Assembly: GCA_020248265.1 (NCBI GenBank)
Contig: JADCHX010000010.1
Span: 62,001-126,000, forward strand
DNA length: 64,000 nucleotides
Direction of reading: 5' to 3'
Source of the DNA: Rhodocyclaceae bacterium
GTDB lineage: Bacteria > Pseudomonadota > Gammaproteobacteria > Burkholderiales > CAIKXV01
The stretch's first letter is position 1; each line of letters starts with the position of its first letter. Under the pieces are notes generated by a model. That model was not told the DNA's origin, made no database searches, and was given only the letters and a program-made list of their open reading frames with translations. Below, piece by piece: positions 1 to 9,443 of the stretch. The translations under genes and the position numbers were made by a program.

Positions 1-411
1 CTGGATAGGCATCTGCTCGTAGCAGTGCGCCATGAATTCCCAGCCGGCTTCGAGCGCGGCCTGCGCCACGCGCGGGCGGGTTTCGCAGACCTTCGCATTG
101 ATCGACAGCGTCGGCCGGATCCGGTGCTTCGCGAGCGCTTCGGCGAGGCGCCAGAATCCCACGCGCATGCCGTACTCGTGCCATCCCCAGTTCTGGGTGT
201 CGGGAATGCTTGCCTGACCGCCAGGCGCATTCGACACCCCGCGCGGCATCGGCCGCTCGATGCTCCATTCCTCGATGTTGACCACTGGCCAGACGATCAG
301 CCGTACGCCTCGCGGCAGCTTCAGCTTCGGGCGATCGACGATCGCCGAATAGTCGAATCGCTGCTGCGGCTTGAGGGCGCCGGACTCGTCCGGTCGGGAG
401 GTGGCTGCCAT
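1..411 (-). CDS. Polysaccharide deacetylase family protein (3' end outside window)
   Basis: The frame is open from the ATG at 411 to the window edge, giving 137 residues of the N-terminal part. It contains RLIVWPVVNIEEW, an aromatic-rich GMRVGFWRLAEAL segment, TLSINAKVCE and EAGWEFMAHCYEQMP, which is the pattern of the PuuE/chitin-deacetylase-like NodB-homology family. Such proteins hydrolyse N-acetyl or ring amide groups, and members of this subgroup often sit beside purine or allantoin catabolism. The C-terminal half with the remaining metal ligands is not in the window, so substrate cannot be judged. An in-frame ATG at 432 is an alternative start; 411 is preferred because GGAAAG lies just upstream. 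The gene follows pncC on the same strand after about 60 bases. Confidence 0.75.
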   Translation of the reverse strand, partial: MAATSRPDESGALKPQQRFDYSAIVDRPKLKLPRGVRLIVWPVVNIEEWSIERPMPRGVSNAPGGQASIPDTQNWGWHEYGMRVGFWRLAEALAKHRIRPTLSINAKVCETRPRVAQAALEAGWEFMAHCYEQMPIQ

Positions 412-472
412 GGTGTTCGCTTTCCGTGCCATTTCGTGATCCGGCGGTGGCCGCCCTGCACCTGCCGCCCGG

Positions 473-970
473 TCAGGCCAGCAGCCGGTCGAGCAGGCGC
501 GTCAGGGTGTGATGCACCGATTGCCTGCGCACTGCATCGCGGTCGCCGGGAAAACAGAGCGTCTCGGCGTGGTTGCGTCCGTCGAGGAATGACCAGCCGA
601 AACACACCGTCCCCACAGGCTTGTCGGGCGTGCCGCCGCCCGGGCCGGCCACGCCGGTGATCGACAGCGCGACCTGCGCCCGGCTGCGCTCGAGCGCCCC
701 GCGCGCCATTTCGGTCGCGGTCTGCTCGCTCACCGCCCCCCAAGTCTCGAGCGTCGTGGCCTGCACGCCGAGCATCTCCATCTTGGACAGGTACGTGTAG
801 GTGACGAAGCCGCGCTCGTACCACTCGGAGCTGCCGGGGATCATCGTCATCACCTGGCCCACCCAGCCGCCGGTGCACGACTCGGCAGTGGACAGCATCA
901 GCCCGCGCGCCGACAGCGCGCGACCGACATTTTCGGACAGCTGGTACAGGAGTTGGTCTTCCGGGCTCAT
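473..970 (-). CDS. pncC: Nicotinamide-nucleotide amidase, CinA C-terminal domain type
   Basis: The 165-residue protein is the stand-alone CinA C-terminal domain, which deamidates NMN to nicotinate mononucleotide in pyridine nucleotide salvage. Diagnostic stretches are LSTAESCTGGWVGQ (about residues 26-39, with the catalytic Ser), the YERGFVTYTYLSK strand, and SITGVAGPGGGTPDKPVGTV (about 102-121). The MoaB-like N-terminal domain of long CinA proteins is absent, as in E. coli PncC. The ATG overlaps the stop of pgpA in an ATGA (967-970), so translation is probably coupled. The position at the end of the thiL-pgpA run is common in betaproteobacteria. Confidence 0.93.
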   Translation of the reverse strand: MSPEDQLLYQLSENVGRALSARGLMLSTAESCTGGWVGQVMTMIPGSSEWYERGFVTYTYLSKMEMLGVQATTLETWGAVSEQTATEMARGALERSRAQVALSITGVAGPGGGTPDKPVGTVCFGWSFLDGRNHAETLCFPGDRDAVRRQSVHHTLTRLLDRLLA

Positions 971-1500
971 GGCGAGACGATAGCGGGGATGGCGAACACA
1001 ATCAATGTCGCCGCCGCCGCGAGCAGGTCATCGAACATCACGCCGAAGCCACCCTTCAGGTTGCGGTCGAACCAGCGGATCGGCTGCGGCTTCCAGATGT
1101 CGAACAACCGGAACAGCGCGAACGCGGCCACCCATGCAGGCAGGCTGGGCGGAACCCACCACAGCACCAGCAGGAAAGCCGCCACCTCGTCGATGACGAT
1201 GCCGCCGTGGTCGTCGGCGCCCAGGGCGCGGCCGGCGGCTGCGCAGGCCCAGACGCCGAGCACGAACAGCGCACCGATCGCCGCGAGGTGCAGCGTGGGG
1301 GCCAGCAGCCAGCCGAGAAGCAGGTGCAGGGGAAAGGCTACCAGCGTACCGGCCGTACCCGGCGCACGCGGGGCAAGCCCGCTGCCACCGCCGAAAGCGA
1401 TGAAGGCGGCCGGGCTCGAGAACACCCAGCGCGCGTCGGGCACCCGCGCGGCGCTCGTACCGGCCGGCGGCACCACGTCCTGTACCGGCTGCTCAGCCAA
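967..1500 (-). CDS. pgpA: Phosphatidylglycerophosphatase A
   Basis: PgpA removes the phosphate of phosphatidylglycerol phosphate in membrane phospholipid synthesis. The core has the family features: FGGGSGLAPRAPGTAGTL near the N-terminus, several hydrophobic helices, and the acidic motif DDHGGIVIDEVAAF (magnesium site) followed by FRLFDIWKPQPI. The frame stays open to 1590, but that start would overlap thiL by about 100 bases. A TTG at 1498-1500 overlaps the thiL stop by 8 bases and gives 177 residues. A GTG at 1474-1476 is also possible. The start is therefore uncertain, the identity is not. The stop overlaps the pncC start. Confidence 0.9.
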   Translation of the reverse strand: MAEQPVQDVVPPAGTSAARVPDARWVFSSPAAFIAFGGGSGLAPRAPGTAGTLVAFPLHLLLGWLLAPTLHLAAIGALFVLGVWACAAAGRALGADDHGGIVIDEVAAFLLVLWWVPPSLPAWVAAFALFRLFDIWKPQPIRWFDRNLKGGFGVMFDDLLAAAATLIVFAIPAIVSP

Positions 1501-2479
1501 AATGGTCGAACCCGGCGCGCGGCGGCTGCAGGACCTGCCCGGACGGGTCGATGACCGCCAGGCCGCCGCCGGCCTCGATACGGCCGACACGGGTCACCCG
1601 CACGCCCGCCAGCCCGGCTGCCCGCTCGACTGCGGCACGGGCGGTCGCCGGGGCGGTGAAGCAGAGTTCGTAGTCGTCACCACCGCCGAGCAGCGCCGCG
1701 CGTACCGCTTCATCGCCGGCCCACGGTACCAGCGCGTCGGACACCGGAAGGCAGTCGAACTCGATACGCGCGCCGACCCCGGAGCGTTCGAGGATATGGC
1801 CGAGGTCGGCCGCGAAGCCGTCCGAGACATCGATCGCCGCGCTCGCCACGCCACGCAGCGCGATTCCGAGTGCCACCCGCGGCTGCGGCGCCTCCAGACG
1901 CTGCATGCAGGCCTGCGCCGCCGCCGCGTCCGGCGCGGGAGCGCGGCCACCGGTCAGCAGGGCGAGCCCGATCGCCGCATCGCCGAGGGTGCCAGACACC
2001 CACACATCGTCGCCGACGCCGGCACCATCGCGCCGCAGCGCCTGTCCTGCCGGCACCTCTCCGAAGATCGTCACGCAGATCGACAGCGGCCCGCGGGTGG
2101 TGTCGCCGCCGACCAGTTCGGTCGAATGCGCATCGGCGAGCGCGTGCATGCCGCTGGCGAAGGCACCGAGCCACCTGTCGTCGGCCGACGGCAGCGCCAG
2201 CGCCAGTGTGAACCAGCGCGGCGTGGCCCCCATCGCCGCCATGTCGGACAGGTTCACCGCCAGCGACTTGTGACCGAGCCGCCCGGGATCCGTACCGGCC
2301 AGGAAATGCGTGCCCTCGACGAGCAGGTCGGTCGACACGGCAAGCTGCATGCCGGCAGCGATACGCAGAAGCGCCGCATCGTCGCCGACACCGAGGTCGG
2401 CTGACGGGGAAGGCCAGGTAAAGTGCCGGGCGATCAGGGAGAACTCGCCGCCCACCTCGCCCCGCTGTCGACCGTGCAT
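1493..2479 (-). CDS. thiL: Thiamine-monophosphate kinase
   Basis: ThiL phosphorylates thiamine monophosphate to the active cofactor thiamine diphosphate using ATP. The 328-residue protein shows the expected order: GEFSLIARHF at the N-terminus, GVGDDAALL (about 31-39), STDLLVEGTHF, LVGGDTT, AAIDVSDGFAADLGHI and GGGDDYELCFT (acidic metal and nucleotide sites). Family members usually begin near MGEFELI, so a GTG eight codons downstream (2455) may be the real start; the ATG at 2479 is kept here. It starts 1 base before the small membrane gene ends and overlaps pgpA at its 3' end. Confidence 0.95.
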   Translation of the reverse strand: MHGRQRGEVGGEFSLIARHFTWPSPSADLGVGDDAALLRIAAGMQLAVSTDLLVEGTHFLAGTDPGRLGHKSLAVNLSDMAAMGATPRWFTLALALPSADDRWLGAFASGMHALADAHSTELVGGDTTRGPLSICVTIFGEVPAGQALRRDGAGVGDDVWVSGTLGDAAIGLALLTGGRAPAPDAAAAQACMQRLEAPQPRVALGIALRGVASAAIDVSDGFAADLGHILERSGVGARIEFDCLPVSDALVPWAGDEAVRAALLGGGDDYELCFTAPATARAAVERAAGLAGVRVTRVGRIEAGGGLAVIDPSGQVLQPPRAGFDHFG

Positions 2480-2480
2480 C

Positions 2481-2768
2481 TCAGCCAGCGGTGCCGCCGC
2501 CCGGCGATTGAGTGTTGCCGCCGTCCGGCGCGGCCCGTGCCGTGCCGGCGTCCGGCTGAGGCTGCTGCGCCGGTGCGAGGTAGAGGCGCTGCAGGTAGCG
2601 GCCCATCGCGAAGTCGACCACCCCGGTAGCGAGCATCAGCCCGCCCACCACCAGTGCGGTGAAGCCGCCGGTACTGAACAACCCAGCGCCGACCAGCCAC
2701 ATGCCGATCGACACGAAGGCGACCGCCGCGACATAGAACAGGTAGATCCGAACCTTTATCGAAAGCAT
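2481..2768 (-). CDS. Small two-helix membrane protein, unknown function
   Basis: This 95-residue ORF starts with ATG at 2768 and is squeezed between nusB and thiL with short spacers, which supports it being a real gene. Two hydrophobic helices are visible, about residues 8-30 and 33-53, joined by a glycine-rich turn. The tail from about residue 66 is rich in Pro, Gly, Ala and Gln and probably disordered. I do not recognise a family. Its position inside the riboflavin/NusB/ThiL run says nothing specific about its role beyond co-transcription. Confidence 0.65.
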   Translation of the reverse strand: MLSIKVRIYLFYVAAVAFVSIGMWLVGAGLFSTGGFTALVVGGLMLATGVVDFAMGRYLQRLYLAPAQQPQPDAGTARAAPDGGNTQSPGGGTAG

Positions 2769-2811
2769 CGTCCGCTCCAGCGTTGTCCGTACGGGCTCCC
2801 GGGCCCGGCCA

Positions 2812-3351
2812 TCAGTCTTCTACACCGGCCGGCGATGCCGGCGGCACCACCGGCGTGCCGCCCGGCCCGGGTTGCGCCGAACGCTCGTCGGTGCGCACCG
2901 TCGCGGCCAGCTTGTCGACCACGCCGTTCACATACTTGTGTCCATCGGTGCCGCCGAACACTTTTGCCAGCTCGACCGCCTCGTTGATCACGACCCGGTA
3001 CGGCGCCCCGAACTCGGCCTCGGGTGCCGTGCGCAACTCGAACCCCGCCAGCAGCAGGACTGCGCGTTCTACCGGACTCAGTGCATTGACCGGCCGGTCG
3101 AGGAAAGGTTGCATCCATGCAGACAATTCGTCCGCATCGGCAATCACGCCGGACACCAGGCGCTCGACGAAGGCCGCATCGGCCCCGACATACTCGTCGG
3201 ATTCGCGCAGGTGCCGGATGATGTCCCATGGATCGCCGCCCGCGACCAGCCACTGGTAGATGCCCTGCACCGCGAATTCGCGCGCCTTGTGCCGGGCGAC
3301 CCGGGCCTTGCCAGGGCCACCCGTACCAGGCCGGCGCTCAGCGCGCGGCAT
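2812..3351 (-). CDS. nusB: Transcription antitermination factor NusB
   Basis: NusB pairs with NusE (ribosomal S10) on boxA RNA and supports rRNA antitermination. The 179-residue protein contains [17 protein letters not shown], a [24 protein letters not shown] stretch and [33 protein letters not shown], all typical of NusB. The ATG at 3351 lies just inside the ribH 3' end (14-base overlap). A longer open frame to 3507 runs antiparallel through ribH coding sequence and is not credible. The C-terminal 25 residues (Pro/Gly rich) extend past the conserved fold. Confidence 0.95.
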   Translation of the reverse strand: MPRAERRPGTGGPGKARVARHKAREFAVQGIYQWLVAGGDPWDIIRHLRESDEYVGADAAFVERLVSGVIADADELSAWMQPFLDRPVNALSPVERAVLLLAGFELRTAPEAEFGAPYRVVINEAVELAKVFGGTDGHKYVNGVVDKLAATVRTDERSAQPGPGGTPVVPPASPAGVED

Positions 3352-3826
3352 CGTCGATGCTTCTGAGAAGGTTGGCCATCTCGACCGCTGCGCGCGCGCA
3401 GTCGCGGCCCTTCTCGGCGGCGCGAACCTCAGCCTGCTCGTCGGTGTTGGTGGTGAGGATGCCGTTGGCCACCGGCACGCCCGTGTCGAGCGCGACACTC
3501 GCCGCACCGGCGCATGCCTCGTTGGACACCACCTCGAAGTGATACGTCTCGCCGCGGATCACCGCGCCGAGCGCGATCAGCGCATCGAAGCGTCCGGTCT
3601 GGGCGAGCTTCTGCAGGACCAGCGGGATCTCGAGGGCGCCCGGCACGGTGCAGTGGACGATGCAATCGGCACGCACGCCGAGGCATTCGAGCTCGGCACG
3701 GCACGCCGTCAGTTCGGCCGCGCCGATCGATTCGTTGAAGCGGCCCTGCACGATACCGATACGCAGCGAAGCACCGGAGAGGTCGGGGGTGAACTCGCTC
3801 GAGGCGAGTACGGGTCTGGCGGTCAT
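3338..3826 (-). CDS. ribH: 6,7-dimethyl-8-ribityllumazine synthase
   Basis: RibH condenses 5-amino-6-ribitylamino-uracil with 3,4-dihydroxy-2-butanone 4-phosphate, the penultimate step of riboflavin synthesis. The 162-residue protein contains [49 protein letters not shown] and [17 protein letters not shown], with the catalytic His in the GETYHF motif. The ATG at 3826 has AGGATCC upstream. The stop lies inside nusB, so the two are likely coupled. The gene sits 73 bases after ribBA in transcription order. Confidence 0.96.
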   Translation of the reverse strand: MTARPVLASSEFTPDLSGASLRIGIVQGRFNESIGAAELTACRAELECLGVRADCIVHCTVPGALEIPLVLQKLAQTGRFDALIALGAVIRGETYHFEVVSNEACAGAASVALDTGVPVANGILTTNTDEQAEVRAAEKGRDCARAAVEMANLLRSIDDAAR

Positions 3827-3899
3827 CGGAAGGATCCTCGGGAGCGACGCACCAGCGCGCAGCGTGCGCCGGCGCTGGCCGGATTGGCGATCGTGCGGC

Positions 3900-5042
3900 T
3901 CAGTTGGTCGGAAGATTGGATGGGCTGGCGGATCCGCCTGCCGGGACCGGGCCTTCGGGCAGAAGGTAGCCGGTGACCTCGAGGTCGAAGCCGGTCATGC
4001 TCGGCATCCGGCGTGGCTGTGCGAGTACACGCATGCGAGTGATGCCCAGCTGCCGGATGATCTGCGCACCGATGCCGTAGTCGCGCAGGTCCAGCCGCCC
4101 GCGGCGTGGCGGCAGGCCGACCCGCGTTGCTCGCTCCAGCAGTTGGTCGGGCGATTCGGTCCGGTGCAGCAGGATGATTGCGCCACAGCCCGCCTTCACG
4201 ACCGCCTGCATCGCCGCATGTACGTTCCACGAGTGAGTCGCACTGCCGGCATCGAGCAGGTCGATGAGCGAAATCGGCTCGTGTACCCGCACCAGCACCT
4301 CTTCCCCCGCCTTCGGCGTGCCGTGCACCAGCGCCAGGTGGGTGGCGGTCGCCATGCGGTCGCGGAACGTGACGAGCTGGAACGTGCCGTAGGCGGTCTC
4401 GATGGTACGCTCCCCGGCACGCTCGATGAGCGATTCGGTGCGCGACCGGTACTGGATGAGGTCGGCGATGGTGCCGACCTTGAGTCCGTGCGTCTGCGCG
4501 AACACGAGCAGGTCCGGCAGACGAGCCATGGTGCCGTCATCCTTCAGGATCTCGCAGATGACGGACGCGGGCACGAGGCCGGCCATCTGCGCCAGGTCGC
4601 AGCCCGCCTCGGTATGGCCGGCGCGCACCAGCACGCCGCCCGGCTGCGCGCGCAGCGGGAAGATATGGCCCGGCTGCACCAGGTCGGCGGGCGATGCGTC
4701 GGCGCGCACCGCAGTGCGCACGGTATGCGCGCGATCGTGCGCCGAGATGCCGGTAGTCACGCCTTCGGCCGCCTCGATCGACATCGTGAAGTTGGTGCCC
4801 ATCGGCGACCGGTTGTCGCGCACCATCAACGGCAGGTCGAGCTGCCGGCAGCGATCCTCGGTCAGCGTAAGGCAGATAAGCCCACGGCCATAACGGGCCA
4901 TGAAGTTGATCGCCTCCGGGGTGACGAACCCGGCGGCCATCACGAGATCGCCCTCGTTCTCGCGGTCTTCCTCATCGACGAGTACCACCATGCGCCCGGC
5001 GCGGATTTCCTCGATGATTTCGGTGGTGCTGGCGATCGACAT
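3900..5042 (-). CDS. ribBA: 3,4-dihydroxy-2-butanone 4-phosphate synthase fused to a degenerate GTP cyclohydrolase II domain
   Basis: Residues 1-205 form a complete RibB domain with [16 protein letters not shown] (about 22-37), [16 protein letters not shown] and the [17 protein letters not shown] motif near 141-157. This half makes the four-carbon precursor of lumazine from ribulose 5-phosphate. Residues 210-370 align with GTP cyclohydrolase II ([13 protein letters not shown] is retained), but the three zinc-binding cysteines are missing: the expected SECLTGD...CDCG stretch reads [11 protein letters not shown]. This half should not open the GTP ring, as in other betaproteobacterial RibBA proteins, so a separate RibA is expected elsewhere. 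The start is ATG at 5042. Confidence 0.95.
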   Translation of the reverse strand: MSIASTTEIIEEIRAGRMVVLVDEEDRENEGDLVMAAGFVTPEAINFMARYGRGLICLTLTEDRCRQLDLPLMVRDNRSPMGTNFTMSIEAAEGVTTGISAHDRAHTVRTAVRADASPADLVQPGHIFPLRAQPGGVLVRAGHTEAGCDLAQMAGLVPASVICEILKDDGTMARLPDLLVFAQTHGLKVGTIADLIQYRSRTESLIERAGERTIETAYGTFQLVTFRDRMATATHLALVHGTPKAGEEVLVRVHEPISLIDLLDAGSATHSWNVHAAMQAVVKAGCGAIILLHRTESPDQLLERATRVGLPPRRGRLDLRDYGIGAQIIRQLGITRMRVLAQPRRMPSMTGFDLEVTGYLLPEGPVPAGGSASPSNLPTN

Positions 5043-5170
5043 GGCGGGCTGGCGTAGAGGGGCAACTCGCGATTATCGCCCGGATCCGGCGCACTGGGCA
5101 CGCGGATCGCGTCCGACCGACACCTCGCCGCGGTGTCGCGCGGCGGCTGAGCGTCGTGCGGTCCGACCGC

Positions 5171-5779
5171 TCAGGCGCGCAACCGCTCCACGTAACGGGC
5201 AAGCATGTCGATCTCGAGGTTCACCCGGGCGCCGGGCCGATGCTCGCCGAGGTTGGTCATCTGCAGCGTGTGCGGGATGATGTTGACGGCAAACGCGGTG
5301 ACCCGCTCGTCGGGGACACCAGGGCCATCGGACACGGCATTCACGGTGAGGCTGATGCCATTGACCGTGATCGACCCCTTCTCGGCGATGTAACGGCCGA
5401 GGCCGGCCGGGGCCTCGACCACCAGCTTCCAGCTCTCGCCGACCTCGCTGAATTCGCGCAGCGTGCCGACGCCGTCGACATGGCCGCTGACCAGGTGTCC
5501 GCCCAGCCGGTCGGACAAGCGCAGCGCCTTCTCGAGGTTGACCTTGCGCCCGAGGTCGAAGCCGGCGGTGCGGGCGATCGATTCGAGCGACACGTCGAAG
5601 GCAGCGCGCGCGCCGGCGCGCTCGACGACCGTCAGGCAGCAGCCATCCACCGCAATGCTGTCGCCCAGGGCGACATCGTCGAGCCCCAGCCCTGCGGTGT
5701 CGATGGTGATCCGTTGACCGCCGGCCAGCGGCGTACGCTCGACGATGGTACCGACGGCGGCGATGATCCCGGTGAACAT
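5171..5779 (-). CDS. ribE: Riboflavin synthase alpha subunit
   Basis: RibE dismutates two molecules of 6,7-dimethyl-8-ribityllumazine to riboflavin. The 202-residue protein begins [12 protein letters not shown] and shows the internal duplication of the family: a first barrel (about 1-97) with [12 protein letters not shown] and a second (about 98-190) with [16 protein letters not shown] and [24 protein letters not shown] is the conserved lumazine-contacting stretch. It lies between ribD (35 bases upstream) and ribBA (128 bases downstream). I see no recognisable FMN riboswitch in the spacer before ribBA. Confidence 0.96.
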   Translation of the reverse strand: MFTGIIAAVGTIVERTPLAGGQRITIDTAGLGLDDVALGDSIAVDGCCLTVVERAGARAAFDVSLESIARTAGFDLGRKVNLEKALRLSDRLGGHLVSGHVDGVGTLREFSEVGESWKLVVEAPAGLGRYIAEKGSITVNGISLTVNAVSDGPGVPDERVTAFAVNIIPHTLQMTNLGEHRPGARVNLEIDMLARYVERLRA

Positions 5780-5814
5780 GTACGGCCTGCCTTTCTGTAC
5801 GCCGGGATCGCCGG

Positions 5815-6957
5815 CTACCTTTTCTGGAAAGGCCCGGGTAGCTGCTCGACCGCCGCCCGCAGGCGCAGGTCGTCGCCGACCCGGGCGACATCGGTGAATC
5901 GTAACGCGGCCCGCTGTGCGAGTTCATCCATCGCGGGCAAGTCGAACATGCCAAGCGCACGTTCGCCGAGCAGGGATGGCGCGAGGTAGGCGAGGAGCTC
6001 GTCGACGCAGCCCTCGCCCAGCAGCGAACCGTTGAGCCGCGTTCCGGTCTCCACCAGCACTTCGTTGATGCCGCGCCGGCCGAGTTCGAGCAGCATTGCC
6101 GGCAGGTCGACCTTGCCCGCGGCATTCGGGCAGAGCACCACTTCGGCGCCGCGCGCCTGGAGGGCCACCCGTGCGATCGGGTCATCGACCGCCGCGAACA
6201 CCAGTGCACGTCCGCCCGCGAGCAGCCTGGCAGCGGGTGCCAGCTGGAGACCGGAATCGACCACCACCGGCAGCGGCTGGCGCGGCGTCTCGATGGCCCG
6301 TACGGTGAGCTGCGGATCGTCCTCGCGCACGGTACCGATGCCGGTCAGCACCGCGCACGCGCGTGCGCGCCAACGATGGCCATCGGCGCGCGCGGCCTCG
6401 CCGGTGATCCATTGGCTCACCCGGTTCGACAGCGCGGTACGGCCGTCCAGGCTGGCTGCGACCTTCAGCCGCACCCACGGCCGGCCGCGTGTCATCCTCG
6501 ACACGAAGCCCACGTTCAGGTCGAGCGCCTCGGCGGCGCGCACGCCCGACATCACGTCGATGCCCGCCGCCCGCAGCCGGGCGAACCCCCGACCGGCCAC
6601 CTTGGGGTTCGGATCTTCCATCGCGGCGACCACCCGTTCGATGCCCGCGGCGACCAGTGCCTCGGCACAGGGCGGCGTACGGCCGAAGTGACTGCAGGGC
6701 TCGAGGGTCACGTAGGCGGTCGCGCCTCGCGGATCCTGACCGGCAGCGGCCGCTGCGGCCAGCGCGACGGCCTCGGCATGCGGCCCGCCGGCGACCGCGT
6801 GGAAGCCCTCGCCGATCACGCGGCCGTCGCGCACCAGCACGCAACCGACCCTCGGATTCGGCGTCGCGGTGAACAGGCCTCGCGCAGCGAGTTCGAGCGC
6901 GCGCGCCATCCATGCGTCGTCCGCACCACCGCCCGGCAGCATCCCCGCCTCAGGCAT
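5815..6957 (-). CDS. ribD: Bifunctional diaminohydroxyphosphoribosylaminopyrimidine deaminase / 5-amino-6-(5-phosphoribosylamino)uracil reductase
   Basis: RibD carries out the deaminase and reductase steps of riboflavin synthesis. The deaminase domain (about 15-155) has TATPNPRVGCVLV, the zinc ligand motif HAEAVAL and the CSHFGRTPPCAEAL Cys pair. The reductase domain (about 160-378) has RPWVRLKVAASLDGRTAL, SQWITG, VLTGIGTVREDDPQLTVR and the strand EVLVETGTRLNGSLL. The length of 380 residues is normal. ATG at 6957 is seven bases after the nrdR stop, so nrdR and ribD are almost certainly co-transcribed. Confidence 0.96.
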   Translation of the reverse strand: MPEAGMLPGGGADDAWMARALELAARGLFTATPNPRVGCVLVRDGRVIGEGFHAVAGGPHAEAVALAAAAAAGQDPRGATAYVTLEPCSHFGRTPPCAEALVAAGIERVVAAMEDPNPKVAGRGFARLRAAGIDVMSGVRAAEALDLNVGFVSRMTRGRPWVRLKVAASLDGRTALSNRVSQWITGEAARADGHRWRARACAVLTGIGTVREDDPQLTVRAIETPRQPLPVVVDSGLQLAPAARLLAGGRALVFAAVDDPIARVALQARGAEVVLCPNAAGKVDLPAMLLELGRRGINEVLVETGTRLNGSLLGEGCVDELLAYLAPSLLGERALGMFDLPAMDELAQRAALRFTDVARVGDDLRLRAAVEQLPGPFQKR

Positions 6958-6964
6958 GGCCGCC

Positions 6965-7441
6965 TCAGGCCTGCCGACGCTTGCGCGCCGGCACGCGCTG
7001 CACTTCCTTGATCGCGTCGCGGAAGTCGTCGACGTCCTGGAAGTCGCGATAGACCGATGCGAAACGGATGTAACCCACCTTGTCGAGCTTGCGCAGTTCC
7101 TGCATCACCAGTTCGCCGACCTTGCGCGAATCGATCTCCCGCTCGGACATGGAGAGCAGCTTCTGTGAAATCCGGTCGACCGCGGCATCGACATACTCGA
7201 CCGGTACCGGCCGCTTGTGCAGGGCCCGCTCGAAGCCCAGCCGAAGCTTGTCTTCGTCGTACTCTTCGCGGATGCCGCTGCCCTTGATGATGTGCGGCAT
7301 CCGCAGCTCGAACTTCTCGAACGTCGTGAAGCGCTTGTCGCAGGACAGGCAAGCCCTGCGGCGGCGGATCGCCTTGCCGTCTTCGCTTTCCCGCGAGTCG
7401 ATGACCTTGGTATCGCTGCCCCTCGGGCAGGGGCACTTCAT
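6965..7441 (-). CDS. nrdR: Transcriptional repressor NrdR, unusual first zinc-ligand pair
   Basis: NrdR represses ribonucleotide reductase genes according to dATP/ATP levels. The 158-residue protein has the VIDSRES strand, the basic stretch [19 protein letters not shown] and an ATP-cone domain with [19 protein letters not shown]. The second Cys pair (CLSC) is normal. The first is not: the N-terminus reads [10 protein letters not shown], whereas family members read M-x-C-P-x-C-G, so the second ligand appears moved from position 6 to position 5 with no change in length. The start ATG at 7441 is clear. Gene order glyA-nrdR-rib is typical for the group. Confidence 0.93.
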   Translation of the reverse strand: MKCPCPRGSDTKVIDSRESEDGKAIRRRRACLSCDKRFTTFEKFELRMPHIIKGSGIREEYDEDKLRLGFERALHKRPVPVEYVDAAVDRISQKLLSMSEREIDSRKVGELVMQELRKLDKVGYIRFASVYRDFQDVDDFRDAIKEVQRVPARKRRQA

Positions 7442-7499
7442 GCGTGCACCCCGGACGATACCGGCGCGGCGGCCATGCTCGCGCGGCTCCGGTGGTTAC

Positions 7500-8753
7500 T
7501 CACGCACCGTACACCGGGAAGCGCGCGCACAGCGCCTTCACTTCGCTGCGAACCCGGTCCGCGACAGCGGCATCGGCCGGGGCATCCAGCGTATCGGCGA
7601 TCAGGTGCGCGACGCGCGTGACTTCGGCGGCACCGAAGCCGCGTGTGGTCATCGCCGGGGATCCGAGCCGGATACCGCTCGTGACAAACGGCTTCTCCGG
7701 GTCGTTCGGGATCGCGTTCTTGTTCACCGTCATGTGCACGCTGCCCAGCAGCGCCTCGGCCACCTTGCCGGTGACGTTCTTCGGCCGCAGGTCGACCAGG
7801 AACAGATGGCAGTCGGTGCGGCCCGAAACGATACGCAGGCCGCGCGCCTGCAGCACGCCGGCCATCGTGCGCGCGTTCTCGAGCACCTGCTGCTGGTAGG
7901 CGCGGAAGGATGGCTCCATCGCTTCCTTGAAGGCGACTGCCTTGGCCGCGATCACGTGCATCAGCGGGCCGCCCTGGACCCCGGGGAACATAGCCGAGTT
8001 GATCGCCTTGGCATGCGCCTCGGTGCGCGACAGGATGAAGCCGCCGCGTGGCCCGCGCAGCGTCTTGTGGGTGGTGCTGGTGGTGAAGTCTGCGTATGGA
8101 ACCGGCGTCGGGTAGACCCCGGCGGCGACCAGCCCGGAGTAGTGCGCCATGTCGACCAGGAACAGCGCGCCGACCTCGTCGGCGATCGCGCGGAAGCGCT
8201 TGAAGTCGATCTGCAGCGCATAGGCCGAGGCACCGGCGACGATCATCTTCGGCCGGTGTTCGCGCGCGAGCGCGGCGACCTGGTCGTAGTCGATCTCCTC
8301 GGTCTTCGGATCCAGGCCATAGGCGACCGACTTGTACAGCTTGCCGCTGAAGTTGACCGTCGCGCCGTGGGTCAGGTGGCCACCATGGGCGAGCGACATG
8401 CCCAGGATGGTGTCGCCCGCGGACAGCATGGCCAGGTAGACGCCCATGTTGGCCTGCGCGCCGGAGTGCGGCTGCACGTTCGCGTACGGCGCGTCGTAAA
8501 GCTGCTTCACCCGCTCGATCGCCAGCGTCTCGGCAATATCGACGAACTCGCAACCACCGTAGTAGCGCTTGCCGGGATAGCCCTCGGCATACTTGTTGGT
8601 GAGCACCGAGCCCTGGGCCGCCAGCACCCTCGGACTCGCGTAGTTCTCGGAGGCGATCAGCTCGATGTGGTCTTCCTGGCGCTGGCGCTCGTGCTCCATG
8701 GCGGCCCACAGTTCTGGGTCGAAACCTTCGATTCGGTCTTTCTCGCTGAACAT
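7500..8753 (-). CDS. glyA: Serine hydroxymethyltransferase
   Basis: GlyA interconverts serine and glycine with transfer of a one-carbon unit to tetrahydrofolate, using PLP. The 417-residue protein has [15 protein letters not shown] near the N-terminus, [12 protein letters not shown], the [15 protein letters not shown] stretch and the PLP-lysine motif [15 protein letters not shown] (about 226-240). Length and motifs are standard. ATG at 8753 begins the leftward housekeeping run; nrdR follows after 58 bases. The 140 bases up to the divergent TRAP gene should hold promoters for both directions, but no strong boxes are recognisable. Confidence 0.97.
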   Translation of the reverse strand: MFSEKDRIEGFDPELWAAMEHERQRQEDHIELIASENYASPRVLAAQGSVLTNKYAEGYPGKRYYGGCEFVDIAETLAIERVKQLYDAPYANVQPHSGAQANMGVYLAMLSAGDTILGMSLAHGGHLTHGATVNFSGKLYKSVAYGLDPKTEEIDYDQVAALAREHRPKMIVAGASAYALQIDFKRFRAIADEVGALFLVDMAHYSGLVAAGVYPTPVPYADFTTSTTHKTLRGPRGGFILSRTEAHAKAINSAMFPGVQGGPLMHVIAAKAVAFKEAMEPSFRAYQQQVLENARTMAGVLQARGLRIVSGRTDCHLFLVDLRPKNVTGKVAEALLGSVHMTVNKNAIPNDPEKPFVTSGIRLGSPAMTTRGFGAAEVTRVAHLIADTLDAPADAAVADRVRSEVKALCARFPVYGA

Positions 8754-8881
8754 CTGGCCGCTCCGGAACGCTGCAAAGGCTTGATTTTAGCAACATTCGC
8801 GTGCCCGATCGGCACTGGCGGGCCGTCCGGCCTTGGCGCGGCGCCGTGCCGCGTGGTACTCCTGTCGCCGGACGGGTATCG

Positions 8882-8890
8882 GGAGGAAGG
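8882..8890 (+). promoter_or_regulatory. Strong Shine-Dalgarno that fixes a TTG start
   Basis: GGAGGAAGG sits three bases before the TTG at 8894. No other start codon in this frame has such a site, so it selects the TTG as the start of the TRAP small membrane subunit over the more upstream in-frame start at 8801. Confidence 0.7.
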
Positions 8891-8893
8891 TGT

Positions 8894-9430
8894 TTGAAGA
8901 CGTTGCTGGCCGCCGCGCGGGTGATCGATGCGGTGAACGAACGGATCGGGCGGATAGCCTGCTGGCTCACCCTGGCGGTCGTGCTGGTCGCGACCGCCAA
9001 CGCGATCCTGCGCTACGGCTTCCGTTTCGGCGCGAACGGTCTGCTCGAACTGCAGTGGTACATGTTCGCGCTGATCTTCCTGTTCGGCGCCGCGTTCACC
9101 CTGGCGCGCGGCGGGCACGTGCGGGTCGATGTCCTCTACAGCAGGCAGACACCGCGCCGACAGGCCTGGATCGACATACTCGGCGGACTTTTCTTCTTCC
9201 TGCCGACGACGATCGCGCTCACCATCCTCTCGCTGCCGATGGTCGCCTCTTCGATCGAGGTGTGGGAGCGTTCGCCGGATGTCGGTGGGCTGGCGCGCTG
9301 GCCGATCAAGGCGGCGATCCCGCTGGCCTTCGCACTGCTCACGCTGCAGGGAGTATCCGAGATCATCAAGCGGGTCGCCTTCCTGCGCGGGCTGGCACCG
9401 GCACCGGTACAGCGGCGCGAGCTGCAGTAG
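8894..9430 (+). CDS. TRAP transporter small membrane subunit (DctQ type)
   Basis: The 178-residue protein is the four-helix small subunit of a TRAP transporter, which works with the large subunit and a periplasmic receptor to import organic acids on an ion gradient. Hydrophobic helices are visible near residues 18-42, 48-68, 85-107 and 130-152. The motif LELQWYMFALIFLFGAAFTL followed by GGHVRVDVLY is the DctQ signature. The subgroup is the one with extended sequences seen for keto-acid (TakQ-like) systems. The start is TTG, supported by the Shine-Dalgarno at 8882-8890. The large subunit gene follows after 13 bases. Confidence 0.9.
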   Translation: MKTLLAAARVIDAVNERIGRIACWLTLAVVLVATANAILRYGFRFGANGLLELQWYMFALIFLFGAAFTLARGGHVRVDVLYSRQTPRRQAWIDILGGLFFFLPTTIALTILSLPMVASSIEVWERSPDVGGLARWPIKAAIPLAFALLTLQGVSEIIKRVAFLRGLAPAPVQRRELQ

Positions 9431-9443
9431 TGGACGCGCGCTG

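Noticed and set aside
2812-3507. Longer NusB starting at 3507
   Set aside because: The extension lies over ribH in another frame and is Arg/Pro/Thr rich; ATG 3351 is adopted.
5043-5170. FMN riboswitch before ribBA
   Set aside because: The 128-base spacer was inspected for the conserved riboswitch blocks; none is recognisable.
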